Shown piece after piece: positions 39,373 to 52,066 of a DNA stretch of 64,000 nucleotides. The stretch comes from Heloderma charlesbogerti (lineage: Eukaryota > Chordata > Lepidosauria > Squamata > Helodermatidae): NCBI GenBank assembly GCA_026122225.1, contig JANEZZ010001959.1, positions 1,001,501-1,065,500 of the forward strand, read 5' to 3'. Position numbers and translations under genes: made by a program. The first letter of the stretch is position 1, and each line of letters starts with the position of its first letter. The notes under the pieces are model-generated. The model worked only from the letters and a program-made list of their open reading frames with translations, had not been told where the DNA came from and ran no database searches.

Positions 39373-42300
39373 GTCCCCTTCAGGATCACTGCCTTGTTGT
39401 GGCGAAGGGGCTTGCATAACTCAGTGAAGCCATAAGCTATGCTGTGCAGGACCACCCAAGATGGACAGGTCATGGCAGAGAATTCTGACAAAATGTGGTC
39501 CACTGGAGAAGGAAATGGCAACCCACTCCAGTATTCTTGCCAAGGAAACACCATGGAATGTATCACAAGGCTAAAAGATACGATGCCGGAAGATGAGCCC
39601 CTCAGGTCGGAAGGTGTCCAATATACTACTGGGGAAGAGCAGAGGGAATTTCCAAGTAGCGCCAGAAAGACTGAAGCGGCTGGACTAAAGCCGAAAGGAC
39701 ACTCAGCTGTGGATGTGTCTGGTGGTGAAAAGAAAATCCGATGCTGTAAAGAACAATATTGTTTAGGAACCTGGAATGTAAGATCAATGAATCAAGGTAA
39801 GATGGAGGTGGTCAAACATGAGATGGCAAGATTGAACATCGACATCTTGGGCATCAGCGAACTAAAATGGACAAGCATGGGCGAATTTAATTCAGGTGAC
39901 CATCGTATCTACTACTGTGGGCAAGAATCCCTTAGAAGAAATGGAGTAGCACTCATAGTCAACAAAAGGGTGGGAAAAGCAGTACTAGGGTAAAATCTTA
40001 AAAACGATAGAATGATCTCAGTACGAATCCAAGGCAAACCATTCAACATCACAGTAATTCAAATCTATGCCCCAACCACTGAGGCCGAAGAAGCTGAGGT
40101 TGATCGGTTCTATGAAGACCTACAACACCTTCTAGAACTAACACCAAAAAAAATGTCCTCATAGGGGATTGGAATGCTAAAGTAGGAAGTCAAGAAATCA
40201 CCGGGATAACAGGCAAGCATGGCCTTGGTGTACAAAATGAAGCAGGACAAAGGCTAATAGAGTTTTGCCAAGAGAACATGCTGATCATAGCAAACACCCT
40301 TTTTCAACAGCACAAGAGGCGACTCTACACATGGACATCACCAGATGGTCAGTATCGAAATCAGATTGATTATGTCCTTTGCAGCCAAAGATGGAGAAGC
40401 TCTATACAGTCAGTCAAAACAAGACCTGGAGCTGACTGTGGCTCAGATCATGAGCTGCTTCTTGCAAAATTTTGGCTTAAATGGAAGAACGAAGGGAAAA
40501 CCACTAAACCATTCAGGCATGACCTAAATCATATCCCTTATGAATATACAGTGGAGGTGAGGAATAGATTTAAGAGATTAGACCTGATAGACAGAGTGCC
40601 TGAGGAACTATGGACGGAGGTCCGTAACATTGTTCAGGAGGCAGCAACTCAATCCATCCCAAAGAAAAAGAAATGCAAGAAAGCCAAGTGGCTGTCTGAT
40701 AAGGCTTTACAAGTAGCTGAGGAAAGAAGAGAAGCGAAAAGCAAGGGAGAAAGGGAAAGATATATTCAACTGAATGCAGAGTTCCAGACAATAGCAAGGA
40801 GAGACAAGAAGGCCTTCTTAAATGAACAATGCAAAGATATTGAGGGAAACAACAGAATGGAAAAGACTAGAGATCTCTTCAAGAAAACCCGAGATCTCAA
40901 GGGAACGTTTTGTGCAAAGACGGGCATGATAAAGGGCAAAGAAGGCAGGGACCTAACAGATGCAGATGAGATTAAGAAGAGGTGGCAAGAATACACAGAA
41001 GAACTATACAGGAAAGATCTTAATGTCCCTGATAGCCATGGCAGTGCGGTCACTGAACTTGAGCCAGTCATCCTAGAGAGTGAAGTCAAGCGGGCCTTAG
41101 GAAGCATTATTAACAACAAAGCTAGCGGAGATGACAGTCTTCCAGCTGGGCTATTTAAAATCCTAAAAGATGATGCTGTTAAAGTGCTGCACTCAATATG
41201 CCAACAAATTTGGAACACTCAACAGTGGCCACAAGACTGGAAAAAGGTCAGTTTACATTCCAATTCCAAAGAAGGGCAACGCCAAAGAGTGTTCAAACTA
41301 CCGTACAATTGCATTCATTTCACATGCCAGCAAGGTGATGCTCAAAATCCTACAAGCTAGGCTTCAGCAGTATGCGAACCGAGAACTACCAGAAGTACAA
41401 GCTGGGTTTCGAAGAGGCAGAGGAACTAGAGATCAAATCGCCAGCTTTCGCTGGATCATGGAGAAAGCAAGAGAATTCCAGAAAAGCGTCTATTTCTGCT
41501 TCATTGACTATGCTAAAGCCTTTGATTGTGTGGATCACAACAAACTGTGGCAAATTCTGAAAGAGATGCGGGTACCAGACCACCTTACCTGTCTCCTGAG
41601 AAACCTGTACGAGGGTCAAGAAGCAACAGTAAGAACCAGACATGGAACAACCAATTGGTTCAAAATTGGGAAAGGGGTACGACAAGGCTGCATATTGTCA
41701 CCCTGCTTATTTAACTTATATGCAGAGTACATCATGAGAAATGCCAGGTTGGATGATCACAGGTCGGAATTAAGATTGCCGGGAGAATTATCAACAACCT
41801 CAGATATGCAGACGATACCACCCTAATGGCAGAAAGTGAAGAGGATCTCAAGAGGCTGTTGTTGAGGGTGAAAGAGGAGAGTGCAAAAGCTGGTTTGAAA
41901 CTCAACATTAAAAAAACGAAGATCGTGGCATCTGGCCCTATCACTTCCTGGCATATGGAAGGGGAAGAAATGGAAGCAGTGACAGATTTTACTTTCTTGG
42001 GCTCCAAGATCACCGCAGACGGTGACTGTAGCCATGAAATTAAAAGACGCTTGCTCCTTGGGAGGAAAGCTATGGCCAACCAAGACAGCATAGTAAGAAG
42101 CAGAGACATCACCTTGCCGACAAAGGTCCGTCTAATGAAAGCTATGGTTTTCCCAGTAGTAATGTATGGCTGTGAGAGCTGGACTATAAGGAAGGATGAG
42201 CGCTGAAGAATTGATGATTTCGAACTGTGGTGCTGGAGAAGACGCTTACGAGTCCCCTGGACTGCAAGGAGGTCAAATCAGTCCATCCTAAAGGAACTCA

Positions 42301-42585
42301 ACCCTGAGTGCTCATTGGAAGGACAGATACTGAAGCTGAAGCTCAAATATTTTGGCCACCTAATGTGAAGAGAAAAGTCACTGGAAAAGACCCTGATGCT
42401 GGGAAAGACTGAAGGCAAAAGGAGAAGGAGACGGCAGAGGATGAGATGGCTAGATAGCATCACGGATGCAATGAATATGAACTTGAGCACACTCCGGGAG
42501 AGAGCGGAGGACAGGAAGGCCTGGCGTGCTATGGTCCATGGGGTCACGAAGAGTCGGACACGACTGAACAACTGAACAACAACAA
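39373..42585 (+). mobile_element. Full-length BovB (RTE) LINE, copy 3, sense strand
   Basis: About 3.2 kb, from TCCCCTTCAGGATCACTGCC to GAACAACTGAACAACAACAA. A 10-bp duplication AAGACGTAGA (39363-39372, 42586-42595) flanks it. Its 5' region has the BovB-typical AAATGGCAACCCACTCCAG, and the 3' end GGGTCACGAAGAGTCGGACA. It is the only full-length copy on the plus strand, so the coding order is endonuclease, linker, RT. Confidence 0.96.
39439..42206 (+). pseudogene. BovB ORF2, frameshifted copy 3
   Basis: 39439-39993: TWNVRSMNQGKMEVVKHE, GISELKWTSMGEFNSGDH, ending in a stop after GKAVLG. 40278-41360: DGQYRNQIDYVLCSQRW, GSDHELLLAKFW (catalytic SDH), IPKKKKCKKAKWLSDKAL and NNKASGDDSLPAGLFKIL. 41170-41826: EVQAGFRRGRGTRDQIAS, FIDYAKAFDCVDHNKLW (motif A) and KGVRQGCILSPCLFNLYAEY (motif B). 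YADD wording follows at about 41805-41820 in a shifted frame. 41826-42206: MAESEEDLKRLLLRVKEES to VVMYGCESWTIRKDER. At least four breaks, so inactive. Confidence 0.94.
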
Positions 42586-43019
42586 AAGACGTAGACTGTG
42601 GTATATAAAACACAATTAAAGCTATAAACCAGGGAAGAAGTCACATACATTAGAAGCAAAAGAACAAAGCTGAAAAAATACAGGTGACAATGGACTCTGT
42701 AAATAATTACATCATAGAAGCAAATGGATCTTTTTTTATCATTCTGCCTGCCTGCCTGCTCTGCGATATCAATGACTGCAGACATGGAGATGCAGAAACA
42801 AACTCTCAGCTACTCTACTTTCTTCTTGATTCCTTTCTGCTAAAAATGCTCTGAGAAAAGCACAGGGAAGATTTTAAATGAGTATCTCCCACTAATAAAC
42901 AGAAATAAGAGTTCATTATTTAATAACAGTAAGTAATTGTATATTCATTCTGCCTTCTCAGCATTTTAACTTATGCATTTACTTATATGTTTAATTTGTA
43001 TGTTATCTGTTACAGAATG

Positions 43020-43112
43020 TATAATACATTGAGCAGGGAGTTGGCCTCAATGGTCTTATAGGTCCCTTCCAACCATACTATTCTATGCTTCTATGAATAT
43101 TCTATGATTCTA
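43020..43112 (+). mobile_element. Chicken-type CR1 3' terminal fragment, sense
   Basis: CATTGAGCAGGGAGTTGGCC, TTATAGGTCCCTTCCAACC, then TATTCTATGCTTCTATGAAT and a further ATTCTATGATTCT. This is the complement of the CR1 3' end at 45150-45230. Confidence 0.88.
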
Positions 43113-43189
43113 CATTTTGAAGGATAGTGTCATACTTTTAATACAAACAAATGGACAAGCCTCTTTAACAAAAGTCCCATTGAAATTAA

Positions 43190-43262
43190 GGCTGCAATGC
43201 TATATCCATTTTCTTAGGAGTAAGACCCATTGAACACAATGGGACCTATTTCTGAACAGACA
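43190..43262. repeat. Diverged 'GCAATCCTAT' palindromic repeat
   Basis: AAGGCTGCAATGCTATATCC, then AGTAAGACCCATTGAA and CAATGGGACCTATT form inverted halves. Related by eye to 66-160. Confidence 0.55.
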
Positions 43263-43988
43263 TATTTACAGGGCCCAACCATCATTTTTGGGGCTCATGC
43301 TCCCCACCCCCTCCACACGCACGCACATAATATAATCCCATCTTATATATACAATTTCATGAGTCATGAAAGAAAAGTTTCTGCCTCATTACTGAAATTA
43401 CATTTTCTACATTTCTGAAATGACATTTTAGCCACATGGAGGCGTTTCTACCACGGCCGGTTTCTGCTGTTTCTGTTGGACATAACATCCAGCCAGAAGA
43501 AGATTCCCACAAAGCTTGCTGACTATTTTGTAACTCTTTTGTTGGTCCTAATGAAGCTATTATTCTGTCAATGTTTCGCTTTTTTAGTTCTAATGAACCA
43601 ACATGGCTGCAAACATTTTATAAACAGACCAATTCACTTTAAAGCTTTATTTTTCTGGCGTCCTTCATTGCAAAATCATGAATTATCTTCCCAAAGCCAA
43701 TTTCTCTTGCATGTTCACACTCGGCAGACACAGTAGCTCATGAATGACCTAACCATTCTTGCCGCATAGGAGAATACTTGGAATTTTTGATAAGCATTAG
43801 CTGGCTGCAGTTTATTTCAACTTCTGTCACAGTCACTGACAGTGTGCAAAAAAATAAATAAATAATATCTATACAGCTATATGCACTGAAAATTAGTTGC
43901 AGATGTAAATCTAATTTAATAAGATGAGTAGAGGTAGTTCATATTCTCTTCCTCCTCTGTATTATAGCCAGATGTGGCAACATACAGT

Positions 43989-43994
<6 letters not shown>

Positions 43995-44029
<35 letters not shown>
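43995..44029 (+). repeat. (TG)n microsatellite
   Basis: About 17 TG units, followed by ACCCCCGCGGGC. Confidence 0.95.
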
Positions 44030-44031
<2 letters not shown>

Positions 44032-45149
44032 CCCCGCGGGCTTCCACTGTTGCTGGGATCAAACAATGCCTCTGAATATTATGCTGCTTTGTTTCACTGC
44101 AACTAGTTTTCCCCAATCTGGAGATTCCTGTCTCCTGGGAAAGCACAAACCTCTTTTCTTTTTCTCAGTCTACACATCCTTGTTTAACTGTGCAAGCACA
44201 CATGCTCTGTTCTAGAAAAGGCCCTGGGCCAGTAACTCACTGTTCAGAAGGTTGCTTGATGGGCTCTAACTTGGCTTCTGATTGGCTCCAGCAAATCTCA
44301 CAAGAGCAGGAACATAGATATAGGGAAATAAGTTTCCAGATATATCTTCAAGCATGATCTACAGTTTAGCCTCATTTTTTTCATGGTAATGCAGTTGCAA
44401 CCTGGACCACCCTCCCGCAGATTTCTTGACCCCAGTAAAGTGTAACCCCACACCAAGCTTCAGCCCTGCATGTATGTGACTGTACTATATCTTTGCAATC
44501 TCAGAGAACTGAGGAGGTTCCAAGTCTATACCAGTGGCAGGCAGACATCAAGCTTGTGGGATCTACTTTGATTTTTACTAGAACCCCAAGATCCACCAAC
44601 TGGATCCTGGTGCAAAAGACATGTGCTTAGAACGAAAGGAATTCTGAGCCCAGGAATTTGTTTTGAGTACCAGAACTGCTCAGAGTTCACAGTCCTTCCA
44701 CTTCCACACAAAAATCAAGGACTGGTTACCTCAAACTTTCTTCATTTCAGCAGCATAATTTAAGGTGGGATGGAGTCATTTTGTTACAGCTATTGTTAAT
44801 CAGTTGGTAGTCAGAAATCTTTGCCAATCTGCTGCATATCATCCAGAGATCTACCAGTAGATCCAGATCCACCTTCTGTACACCCCCTGGTCTATAACTG
44901 AGTGCAGTTGCTGGGTGCAGAAAGAAAGTTGACAACTTCTTCCAAACTTTTTAACCTTCCTTCGAAAGTCCTCAAATATTCTGGCCAGGCAAGAATAAAA
45001 TTCACTTCCTATTTTTATTTAAGTGAAATTTAGTATCTACTCCCCATTTATGACTATCTTTGTTTTACTTGTCTCCTTTGTCAGTGGTTGACATAAGCGA
45101 GGCCCTTTAGCATGGACTGTGTGGGTGGCTGCAATGAAAACCTAAGTTT
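44030..45149. other. Non-coding interval
   Basis: No repeat or exon recognised. Short antisense frames only. Confidence 0.4.
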
Positions 45150-46260
45150 AATAATAGAATCATAGAATAGTAGGGTTGGAAGGGGCCTACAAGGCCATCA
45201 AGTCCAACCCCCTGCTCAATGCAGGAATCCAAGTCAGAGCATCCCTGACAGATGGCTGTCCAGCCTCGTCTTGAATGCCTCCAGTGTGGGAGAGCCCACC
45301 ACCTCCCTAGGTCATTGGTTCCATTCTCGTATTGCTCTAACAGTCAGGAAGTTTTTCCTGATGTTCAGCCAAGAATCTGGCTTCCTGTAACTTGAGCCCA
45401 TTATTCCATGTCCTGCACTCTGGGATGATCGAGAAGAGATCCTGGCCTTCCTCTCTGTGACAACCTTTCAAATACTTGAAGAGCGCTATCATATCTCCCC
45501 TCAGTCTTCTCTTCTCAAGGCTAAACATGCCCAGTTCTTTCAGTCTCTCCTCATAGGGCTTTGTTTCCAGTTCCCGATCATCTTTGTTGCCCTCCTCTGA
45601 ACCCTCTCCAGTTTGTCTGCATCCTTCTTAAAGTGGGGTGCCCATAACTGGACACAGTACTCCAGATGAGGCCTAACCAGTGCTGAATAGAGGGGAACTA
45701 GTACTTCCCGGGATTTGGAAGCTATGCTTCTATTAATGCAGCCCAAAATAGCATTGGCCTTTTTTTCAGCCACATCACATTGTTGGCTCATATTCAGCTT
45801 GTGATAGACAACAATTCCAAGATCCTTCTCACTTGTCGTGTTGTTGAGCCACGTATACCCCATCTTGTAACTGTGCATTTGGTTTCTTTTTCCTAGGTGC
45901 AGAACTTGGCATTTATCCCTATTCAATGTCATTCTGTTGTTTTCTGCCCAGCGCTCCAGTGTATCCAGATCACTTTGAATTTTGTTTCTGTCTTCCAAAG
46001 TATTAGCCATCCCGCCCAATTTTGTGTCATCTGCAAATTTGATCAGCATTCCCTGCACCTCCTCCTCCAAGTCATTAATAAAAATGTTGAAGAGCACTGG
46101 GCCCAGGACGGAGCCCTGCGGTACCCCACTTGTTACCTCTCCCCAGTTTGAGAAGATCCCATTTATAAGCACTCTTTGAGTCCGATTCTGTAGCCAACTG
46201 TGGATCCACCGGATTGTTGTTTCATTTAGCCCAATATTCTCTGACATCATGAAAGTGGAA
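45150..46260 (-). mobile_element. Chicken-type CR1 LINE, 5'-truncated
   Basis: The 3' end at the left is ATAATAGAATCATAGAATAG followed by GGTTGGAAGGGGCCTACAAG, the hallmark CR1 3' region. The element extends on the minus strand through the C-terminal half of RT and is truncated near 46260. Confidence 0.93.
45337..46250 (-). pseudogene. CR1 reverse transcriptase, C-terminal half
   Basis: Frame 45540-46250 (236 codons) carries RWIHSWLQNRTQRVLING, motif B SGVPQGSVLGPVLFNIFIND, motif C FADDTKLGG, DKCQVLHLGKRN, LGCINRSIASKSREVLVPLY and [21 protein letters not shown] frameshift near 45545 leads to [20 protein letters not shown] (45337-45528). Motif A is missing because of 5' truncation. Only one obvious break. 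Confidence 0.92.
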
Positions 46261-46328
46261 TATATCTAACTTTAATTTTCAATTAGCAATGTATTATCTC
46301 CTCAATAATAGAACTCTTTACCTAAACC

Positions 46329-46817
46329 TTATTTATTTATTTATTAAATTTATTAATCGCCCATCAGTTTAAAACAATAAAATTCTACAATAAAAACATT
46401 TTCTAAAATACCCTAACCCATCCCAAATGCCTGCCTGAACAACCACATTTTTAATGCACGGTGGAAGCTCAGTAAAGAGGGGGCATGACGGAGTTCCCTA
46501 GGGAGGGAGTTCCACAGAGTGGGGGCCACCACAGAAAAGGCCCTCTCCCTCGTCCCCACCAGTCTAGCTGTCCTGGCTGATGGGACAGAGAGAAGGCCAT
46601 CCGAGGCTGATCTTGTTAAGCGGCCAGTCTGGTGTTGCTGGAGGCGCTCCTTAAGATAGGCTGGGCTGGAACCATATAGGGTTTTAAAGGTCAAAACCAA
46701 CACCTTGAATTTGGCCTGGAAAACAACTGGTAACCAGTACAACTCCTTCAGCACTGGAGTGATGCGATCTCGCCAGTGGCTGCCTTTAATCAGGCGAGCC
46801 TCTGCGTTCTGTACCAG
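46329..46817 (-). mobile_element. L2 3' fragment
   Basis: TTATTTATTTATTTATTAAA then ATCGCCCATC at the left. The antisense frame encodes RLIKGSHWRDRITPVLKELY, SSPAYLKERLQQHQTGRLTR and LFRQAFGMG, close to the 29345 copy. It stops at GTTCTGTACCAG, beyond which the sequence is unrelated. Compared with 29212 it lacks the TGGCTGGTCACCCAGCCACTC portion of the 3' UTR. Confidence 0.9.
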
Positions 46818-48115
46818 AACATTCCTCCTCTGTGGAATGGGGATAGTTCTACACATCACGTGGTTGTTGGTTGCATTAAAGGGTTGCAGTGAGTTGTGAA
46901 AATTTGACAACTGACTACTGTCAAGAAGAGCTAGTGGCAATTTGTTGAGGGTGCTTTTTATTTTTTGTTTTTGGCAGGATTTGCTTCCAAGATATCCCTC
47001 ATGATACCTTGGAAGGCTTTCATGTCCTTGAACACCTTTCCCCCATCCTTGTAATTCATTCACTGATCTTCCCCTTATATGTTCCCCTTATATGTTCTGA
47101 AACTAAAGGCCTGATTTTTATCTTTCTGGGGGAAAAACATTTTAAATCAGACCCTTGAATTTTTCATCACATTCAGCAGCCTGTAGGATAATTTGTGATA
47201 ACAGGCATGAAATATGACCAGATGCGGATACAGTAAATGAGGTAACCGTAAGACAGTGTTGCATTACTCATCAGTGCAGGCTACAATATTTATGGAACTA
47301 CAGACAAGTGTAAGCTCTCTGTATGTTCATTGAAATAAGCATACCCATTGAAAGACATAGTGCTGTTCAAGCCACAGCTGTTCCAATTTGATTTCTCTTT
47401 GTGTTATAGCTCTACGTGAATTATAAAACTCAGGATAAAAGGATGCTTTCTTTTACTCTTTCCTGAAATGCATTAGTGTTGTTTTATCAAATCCTACTGA
47501 ATTTTCATTTCTCATGATATTTTAGCACTCTGTCATGCCTTCAGATCATATGTCAAGAGGGAAGAAAGTTTGTATATAAACCAGACTTTCATCAAAGTAC
47601 ATTAGCAAAAGTAATATAATATTTATATTACTTTGCTCCTAGGTATTTTATAATTTAGCAAATTAAAATGTTAACTTGCAAGAACATCTGGAACATTCAC
47701 TTATAAGCTCTAATCTTCCAGAGGATTCTGAATTCATATATAGCATTATGATTCTCAGCAAAGAGAAAGATCAGATTGGCATGAAGTATCACTGAGCGAT
47801 GGAAGGGAAAAGTGAAATAGAGCATTTCAGTTTAATTGCGGAGTCTCCAAACTCTTTTCACACAACATTTCTTCTGAAATTCAAATACAATCTCCTTTTA
47901 GCTCCTCTTCATCCTCAGCCCTTGGTGGACCCTGACCAACATGTTTTGCAGTATGGCTGGATGGATCTGTCAGTTGTGGTTTCACCAAGGTTGCCAGGTT
48001 TTTTGAGGTCAAGTTCATTCTGTCCCTTTTCCAGATGGAAAAAAAAATTGAATGGAAATTTGTATGCATTAATGTATACAGGTTTTCTGCACATTTTTAA
48101 ATATACTGATTTAGT
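46818..48115. other. Non-coding interval
   Basis: No repeat or exon recognised. The long plus-strand frame starting at 47799 is random in its first part and antisense to BovB in the rest. Confidence 0.4.
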
Positions 48116-48131
48116 CAATGCATCCGTTGAC

Positions 48132-48910
48132 TTTGTTGTTGTTGTTCAGTCGTTAAGTCATGTCCGACTCTTCATGACCCCATGGACCATAGCACGCCAG
48201 GCCTTCCTGTCCTCCGCTCTCTCCTGGAGTGTGCTCAAGTTCATATTCATTGCATCGGTGATGCTAACTAGCCATCTCATCCTCTGCCATCCCCTTCTCC
48301 TTTTGCCTTCAATCTTTCCCAGCATCAGGGTCTTGGAGCCCAAGAAAATAAAATCTGTCACTGCTTCCATTTCTTCCCCTTCTATATGCCAGGAAGTGAT
48401 GGGGCCAAATGCCATGATCTTCGTTTTTTTAATGTTGAGTTTCAAAACAGCTTTTGCGCTCTCCACTTTCACCCTCAACAAGAGGCTCTTGAGATCCTCT
48501 TCACTTTCTGCCATTAGGGTGGTATTGTCTGTGTATCAGAGGTTGTTGATAATTCTCCCAGCAATCTTAATTCCGACCCGTGATTCATCCAACCCGGCGT
48601 TTCTCATGATGTACTCTGCATATAAGTTAAATAAGCTGGGTGACAATATACAGCCTTGTCGTACTCCTTTCCCAATTTTGAACCAATCGGTTGTTCTATG
48701 TCTGGTTCTTACTGTTGCTTCTTGACCCTCGTACAGGTTTCTCAGGAGACAGGTAAGGTGGTCTGGTACTTCCAACTCTTTAAGAATTTGCCACAGTTTG
48801 TTGTGATCCACACAATCAAAAGCTTTAGCGTAGTCAATGAAGCAGAAATAGACATTTTTCTGGAATTCTCTTGCTTTCTCCATGATCCAGCGAATGTTGG
48901 TGATTTGATC
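48132..48910 (-). mobile_element. 5'-truncated BovB with an internal deletion
   Basis: Flanked by CAATGCATCCGTTGAC (48116-48131) and CAATGCACCCATTAAC (48911-48926), a 16-bp duplication with 3 mismatches. The 3' end is the complement of the (CAA)n tail. About 380 bp between the GCATCAGGGTCTT and TTGGAGCCCAAG blocks are missing relative to the full-length copies. Coding remnants: FIDYAKAFDCVDHNKLW and KGVRQGCILSPSLFNLY (48536-48922), then MAESEEDLKSLLLRVKVESA (48158-48514), which reads through the deletion in frame. Confidence 0.93.
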
Positions 48911-48926
48911 CAATGCACCCATTAAC

Positions 48927-50525
48927 TAACATTTTGGAAATGTACACATTTTTCTTTGCATGTTTTTCAAACATACCATTCCCAGCATCCCCAATGGGGA
49001 TTGATGATGTTTGCATAATTTCTGCTGGGGATGCTGGGTCTGGTAATCCCAGTTTCACCCTTGGCTCTAATGAGGCCCTAGAACTACCTGCTGCTACCTT
49101 TCTCACTGCCATCTCCCCTTTGTCTCAAATGTAAGTTCTTGGCCTTTGAAGCAGAGAAAGCATGAAGCAGCTCACAAGACCACAGTAAGTGCAACTTGCC
49201 CACCCCGGTCAAATGCTCACAACCTCCCTAGCAAGAACTGGCCAACCAGATGCCTCTGGATGCTCACAGACAGGTCTGAAGATGTCTTTTCCTTGTTGTT
49301 GTCTCTGAATGTATAGCAATATTGGATAGCTAGCATTTAGGCAACAGATGTTCCAAACTACATTCCCATCTTTAGGCTCAGTGTCAGAGATTGGCATGGT
49401 CAGGCTTCTTCTGATGGCCCAGTGGCCTGGAAGGGCCCATCAGCAACCCTGCTAACCCCATCATCGCTCCCCCTCAGTACCATCCAGGCCCCTGTCTGGT
49501 GCTGCTGATCCTTGCTGCCACTGGCTCCAGTCACTCACCCCCTCCCCTTCACATGCTTACCTAGCAGCCACCTGCCCGTATGCAGGCACAGTAGCAGCTC
49601 AGTTCTCTCCTATCCAATAGTGCCACTGCCACCCTCTGGGAAAATGCATTGAGGGGAGCAGGGGGGTGATGTGGCAGCAGCAGCAATTAGCATCTCTGAA
49701 CAGGGTCCCTGATGGTGGTAGCCCCTTACCCTTCGTCCTTGACATGTTTACCCGGTGAGTAGCAGTGGCGCCTTTGGATGGGAGAAAGTCAAGCCACTGG
49801 TCAGTTCTCATTCATTGCAGGCCGGCATTGCATTTTGGGCAATCTAAGATGGCTGCAGTTCACAGCTAGGGATGCTGCAGAAATCCAAAATGGACTAAAA
49901 TGAGTTTGGATTTCTAAGAGTCTGACCTGTGGAATCCATTGCAGACCAGCCTCTTCAGGCTGTGCAGAGTCTGTGGACTTTCAGATCTTTTTTTGTGCAA
50001 GTTTCTGCTGAGACTGGAAAATATATGCAGGGAAGAGTTGAATGGAATGGGGGACAACACACTAAACTTTACATAGTAACGTAAATTATGTAAATTGTTA
50101 CAAACCCTCTTACAGAATTATTTATATTTACATACTTTTCCTCATAACAAAAAAAATATTGAATCCATCTGTGAATGAACTCTGGAACAAATGACACCAC
50201 ACAATTCACAAAACACACATGGGACATATTTAACAAAATCTGGACTTCCCTATTCACAACTGTTTGGCTCCCTCCCCTATGAAAGAGCTGCCCCCACCTG
50301 GCAGGTAAACAAGTCCAGAGGGAGGGAGGGAGGGAGGGAGGGATGTGGCAGTAAGCAGCAACACTAGATGGGGGTCTCCATGGTGGCACCACTAACATCT
50401 GGCATTGGCCCTGACGAATGTCTAAGGGTCCGATTTTGATCAGGACTTCAGACCTTTCCATTCTTCCTCATTGTCTGAAATTCAGTAATGTCGATCACTC
50501 GTTATTTAATAATCATCTGTCATAC
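48927..50525. other. Non-coding interval
   Basis: GC-moderate, with no recognised gene. It includes TAGGGATGCTGCAG at 49867, which resembles a hAT-like terminus but has no identifiable partner end. Confidence 0.4.
50317..50342 (+). repeat. (GGGA)n microsatellite
   Basis: About six GGGA units within a purine-rich run. Confidence 0.9.
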
Positions 50526-50998
50526 AGTTAGAGCAGCAATCCCTAAACTAATTTGGCCATGGAACACTTTTGGCTTGAAATATATTTTTATTTATTTTAT
50601 TTTTATAAATGAAATAATACCAAAATTACCAACATCCTAATCAATACTTCAATTTCCCAACAGTACAATATTCTGATGAGGACACCACAATAACAAAGAC
50701 AGAAGAAAAAAGAGGGGAAAAAGAGGAAAAGGGGGAAAGGGGGGAAAGGGAGGAGAAAGGAAGTGAAGAAAAAGGAAAAATTCCCTCCCCTTCCCTCCCC
50801 CTCTCCTTCTCCCTTAAATAATTGAGTTTAAACTCCAACACCCCCCTGGTCTCTGATGCCATTCTATTTTTAAAAACTATATCTATAACCTTAACAATCT
50901 TACAGTTTAATAAACAATCTTACATTTCTATATCATATCATCAATCTTATATCAAAGAAACAAGGCTACAATTCATTCCCAAAAGCCTATATTATTAG

Positions 50999-51002
<4 letters not shown>

Positions 51003-51049
<47 letters not shown>
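51003..51049 (+). repeat. (TA)n microsatellite
   Basis: About 23 TA units inside the 3' region of the ORF1-only element. Confidence 0.95.
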
Positions 51050-51056
<7 letters not shown>

Positions 51057-51260
51057 TTAATATAAACCTTCAACCATCAGTAATATATTTTATACTAGAT
51101 ATATTATCTATTTTAAAATAAAAAATGTAAAGAAAAGCAAGAAAAAATAAAAGATGAAAGAGAGTACACCAATATAAATATAATCATTTATCTTCTGAAT
51201 TAACCTGGATCATGTAGACTAAACACAAACAGTTAACAAAGCTTGTTTAAAGATTCCACT

Positions 51261-52066
51261 TCATGGGGTTGTAACAGAATTCTCATGCATCTTTACGTTA
51301 AGCCATGCCTCCGCCATTTCATGATTTAGAAACTTCTTCATCTGACCTTCAGACACAATACAAAGTGTAGCAGGATATTTTAAGTAATATTGTAAGTTCA
51401 TTTGTTTTGCCATATTCTTTGCTTTGATAAATTGCCTTCTTTTATTTGCCACCTCTTTGATGTAGTCTGGAAATAACATAACTTTATCTTGTTTCCAGGA
51501 AAGCTTCCAGCCTCCCTTGCCAAACGCAGGATATAATTCTTTGTGGAGACTTTTGCAAATTGAGCTATGATCGTGTAATCAGTCCCTTTAGCATTTGGCA
51601 CATGAAATGCCTGCTCAATATCAAGTAAATAATCAGATGGAATAGGGAGTATCTCATGCAAAAGTTTATTCACAAAAATAGGCAATTTTACATCATTAGG
51701 CAGATCTTTAATCCCAATAATACATACATTGGATCTTTTTGTGAAGGCCTCCAGTTGAGATATTCTATCAGAGATATTTTTAAAACAAATTTGTGTTGTA
51801 GTTTCATTTCCTGCCATTCGGTCTTCGAGCTCATTAATTTTCATCTCCATTTTTTGCTGTGACGCATTAATTAAATCTACAGCTCCTTGCAGGGCGGTGA
51901 TGGAATTTTGGATTAAATCCAACCTTTTGACTTGTTCCGTAAATTGCAAAGATAAAGTCTTTATCAACGTAAATAATTCCCCTACATCTTCTGTTTTCAA
52001 CATTTTTGACACAAAGGATGCGGGGGGAGTAGATGCCAGCTCCTTTCTTCTCCTCAGCGCAGACAT
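51261..52066 (-). pseudogene. L1-type ORF1 protein (RNA-binding, coiled coil), one frameshift
   Basis: The ATG at 52066 starts MSALRRRKELASTPPAS. Residues ~25-110 form a coiled coil (LSLQFTEQVKRLDLIQNSIT, KMEMKINELEDRMAGNE). An RRM-like part follows (RSNVCIIGIKDLPNDVKL, IEQAFHVPNAKGTDYTII, VSTKNYILRLAREAG). A frameshift near 51478 moves the C-terminal domain to another frame (DYIKEVANKRRQFIKAKNMA, YLKYPATLCIVSEGQMKKFL). The order coiled coil, RRM, CTD is that of L1 ORF1p, a trimeric RNA chaperone. The total is about 268 codons, shorter than the 338 of human L1 ORF1p. Apart from the frameshift I see no stop. Confidence 0.87.

Larger units (their letters stand above)
42610..43900. other. Non-coding interval with small repeat fragments
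   Basis: Holds the CR1 3' end at 43020-43112 and a diverged palindromic repeat at 43190-43262. Otherwise no gene or repeat recognised. Confidence 0.4.

Noticed and set aside
47799..48725. 308-codon plus-strand frame
   Set aside because: From about 48132 on it is the antisense of the truncated BovB (reads VQSLSHVRLFMTPWTIARQA), and the first part has no domain.
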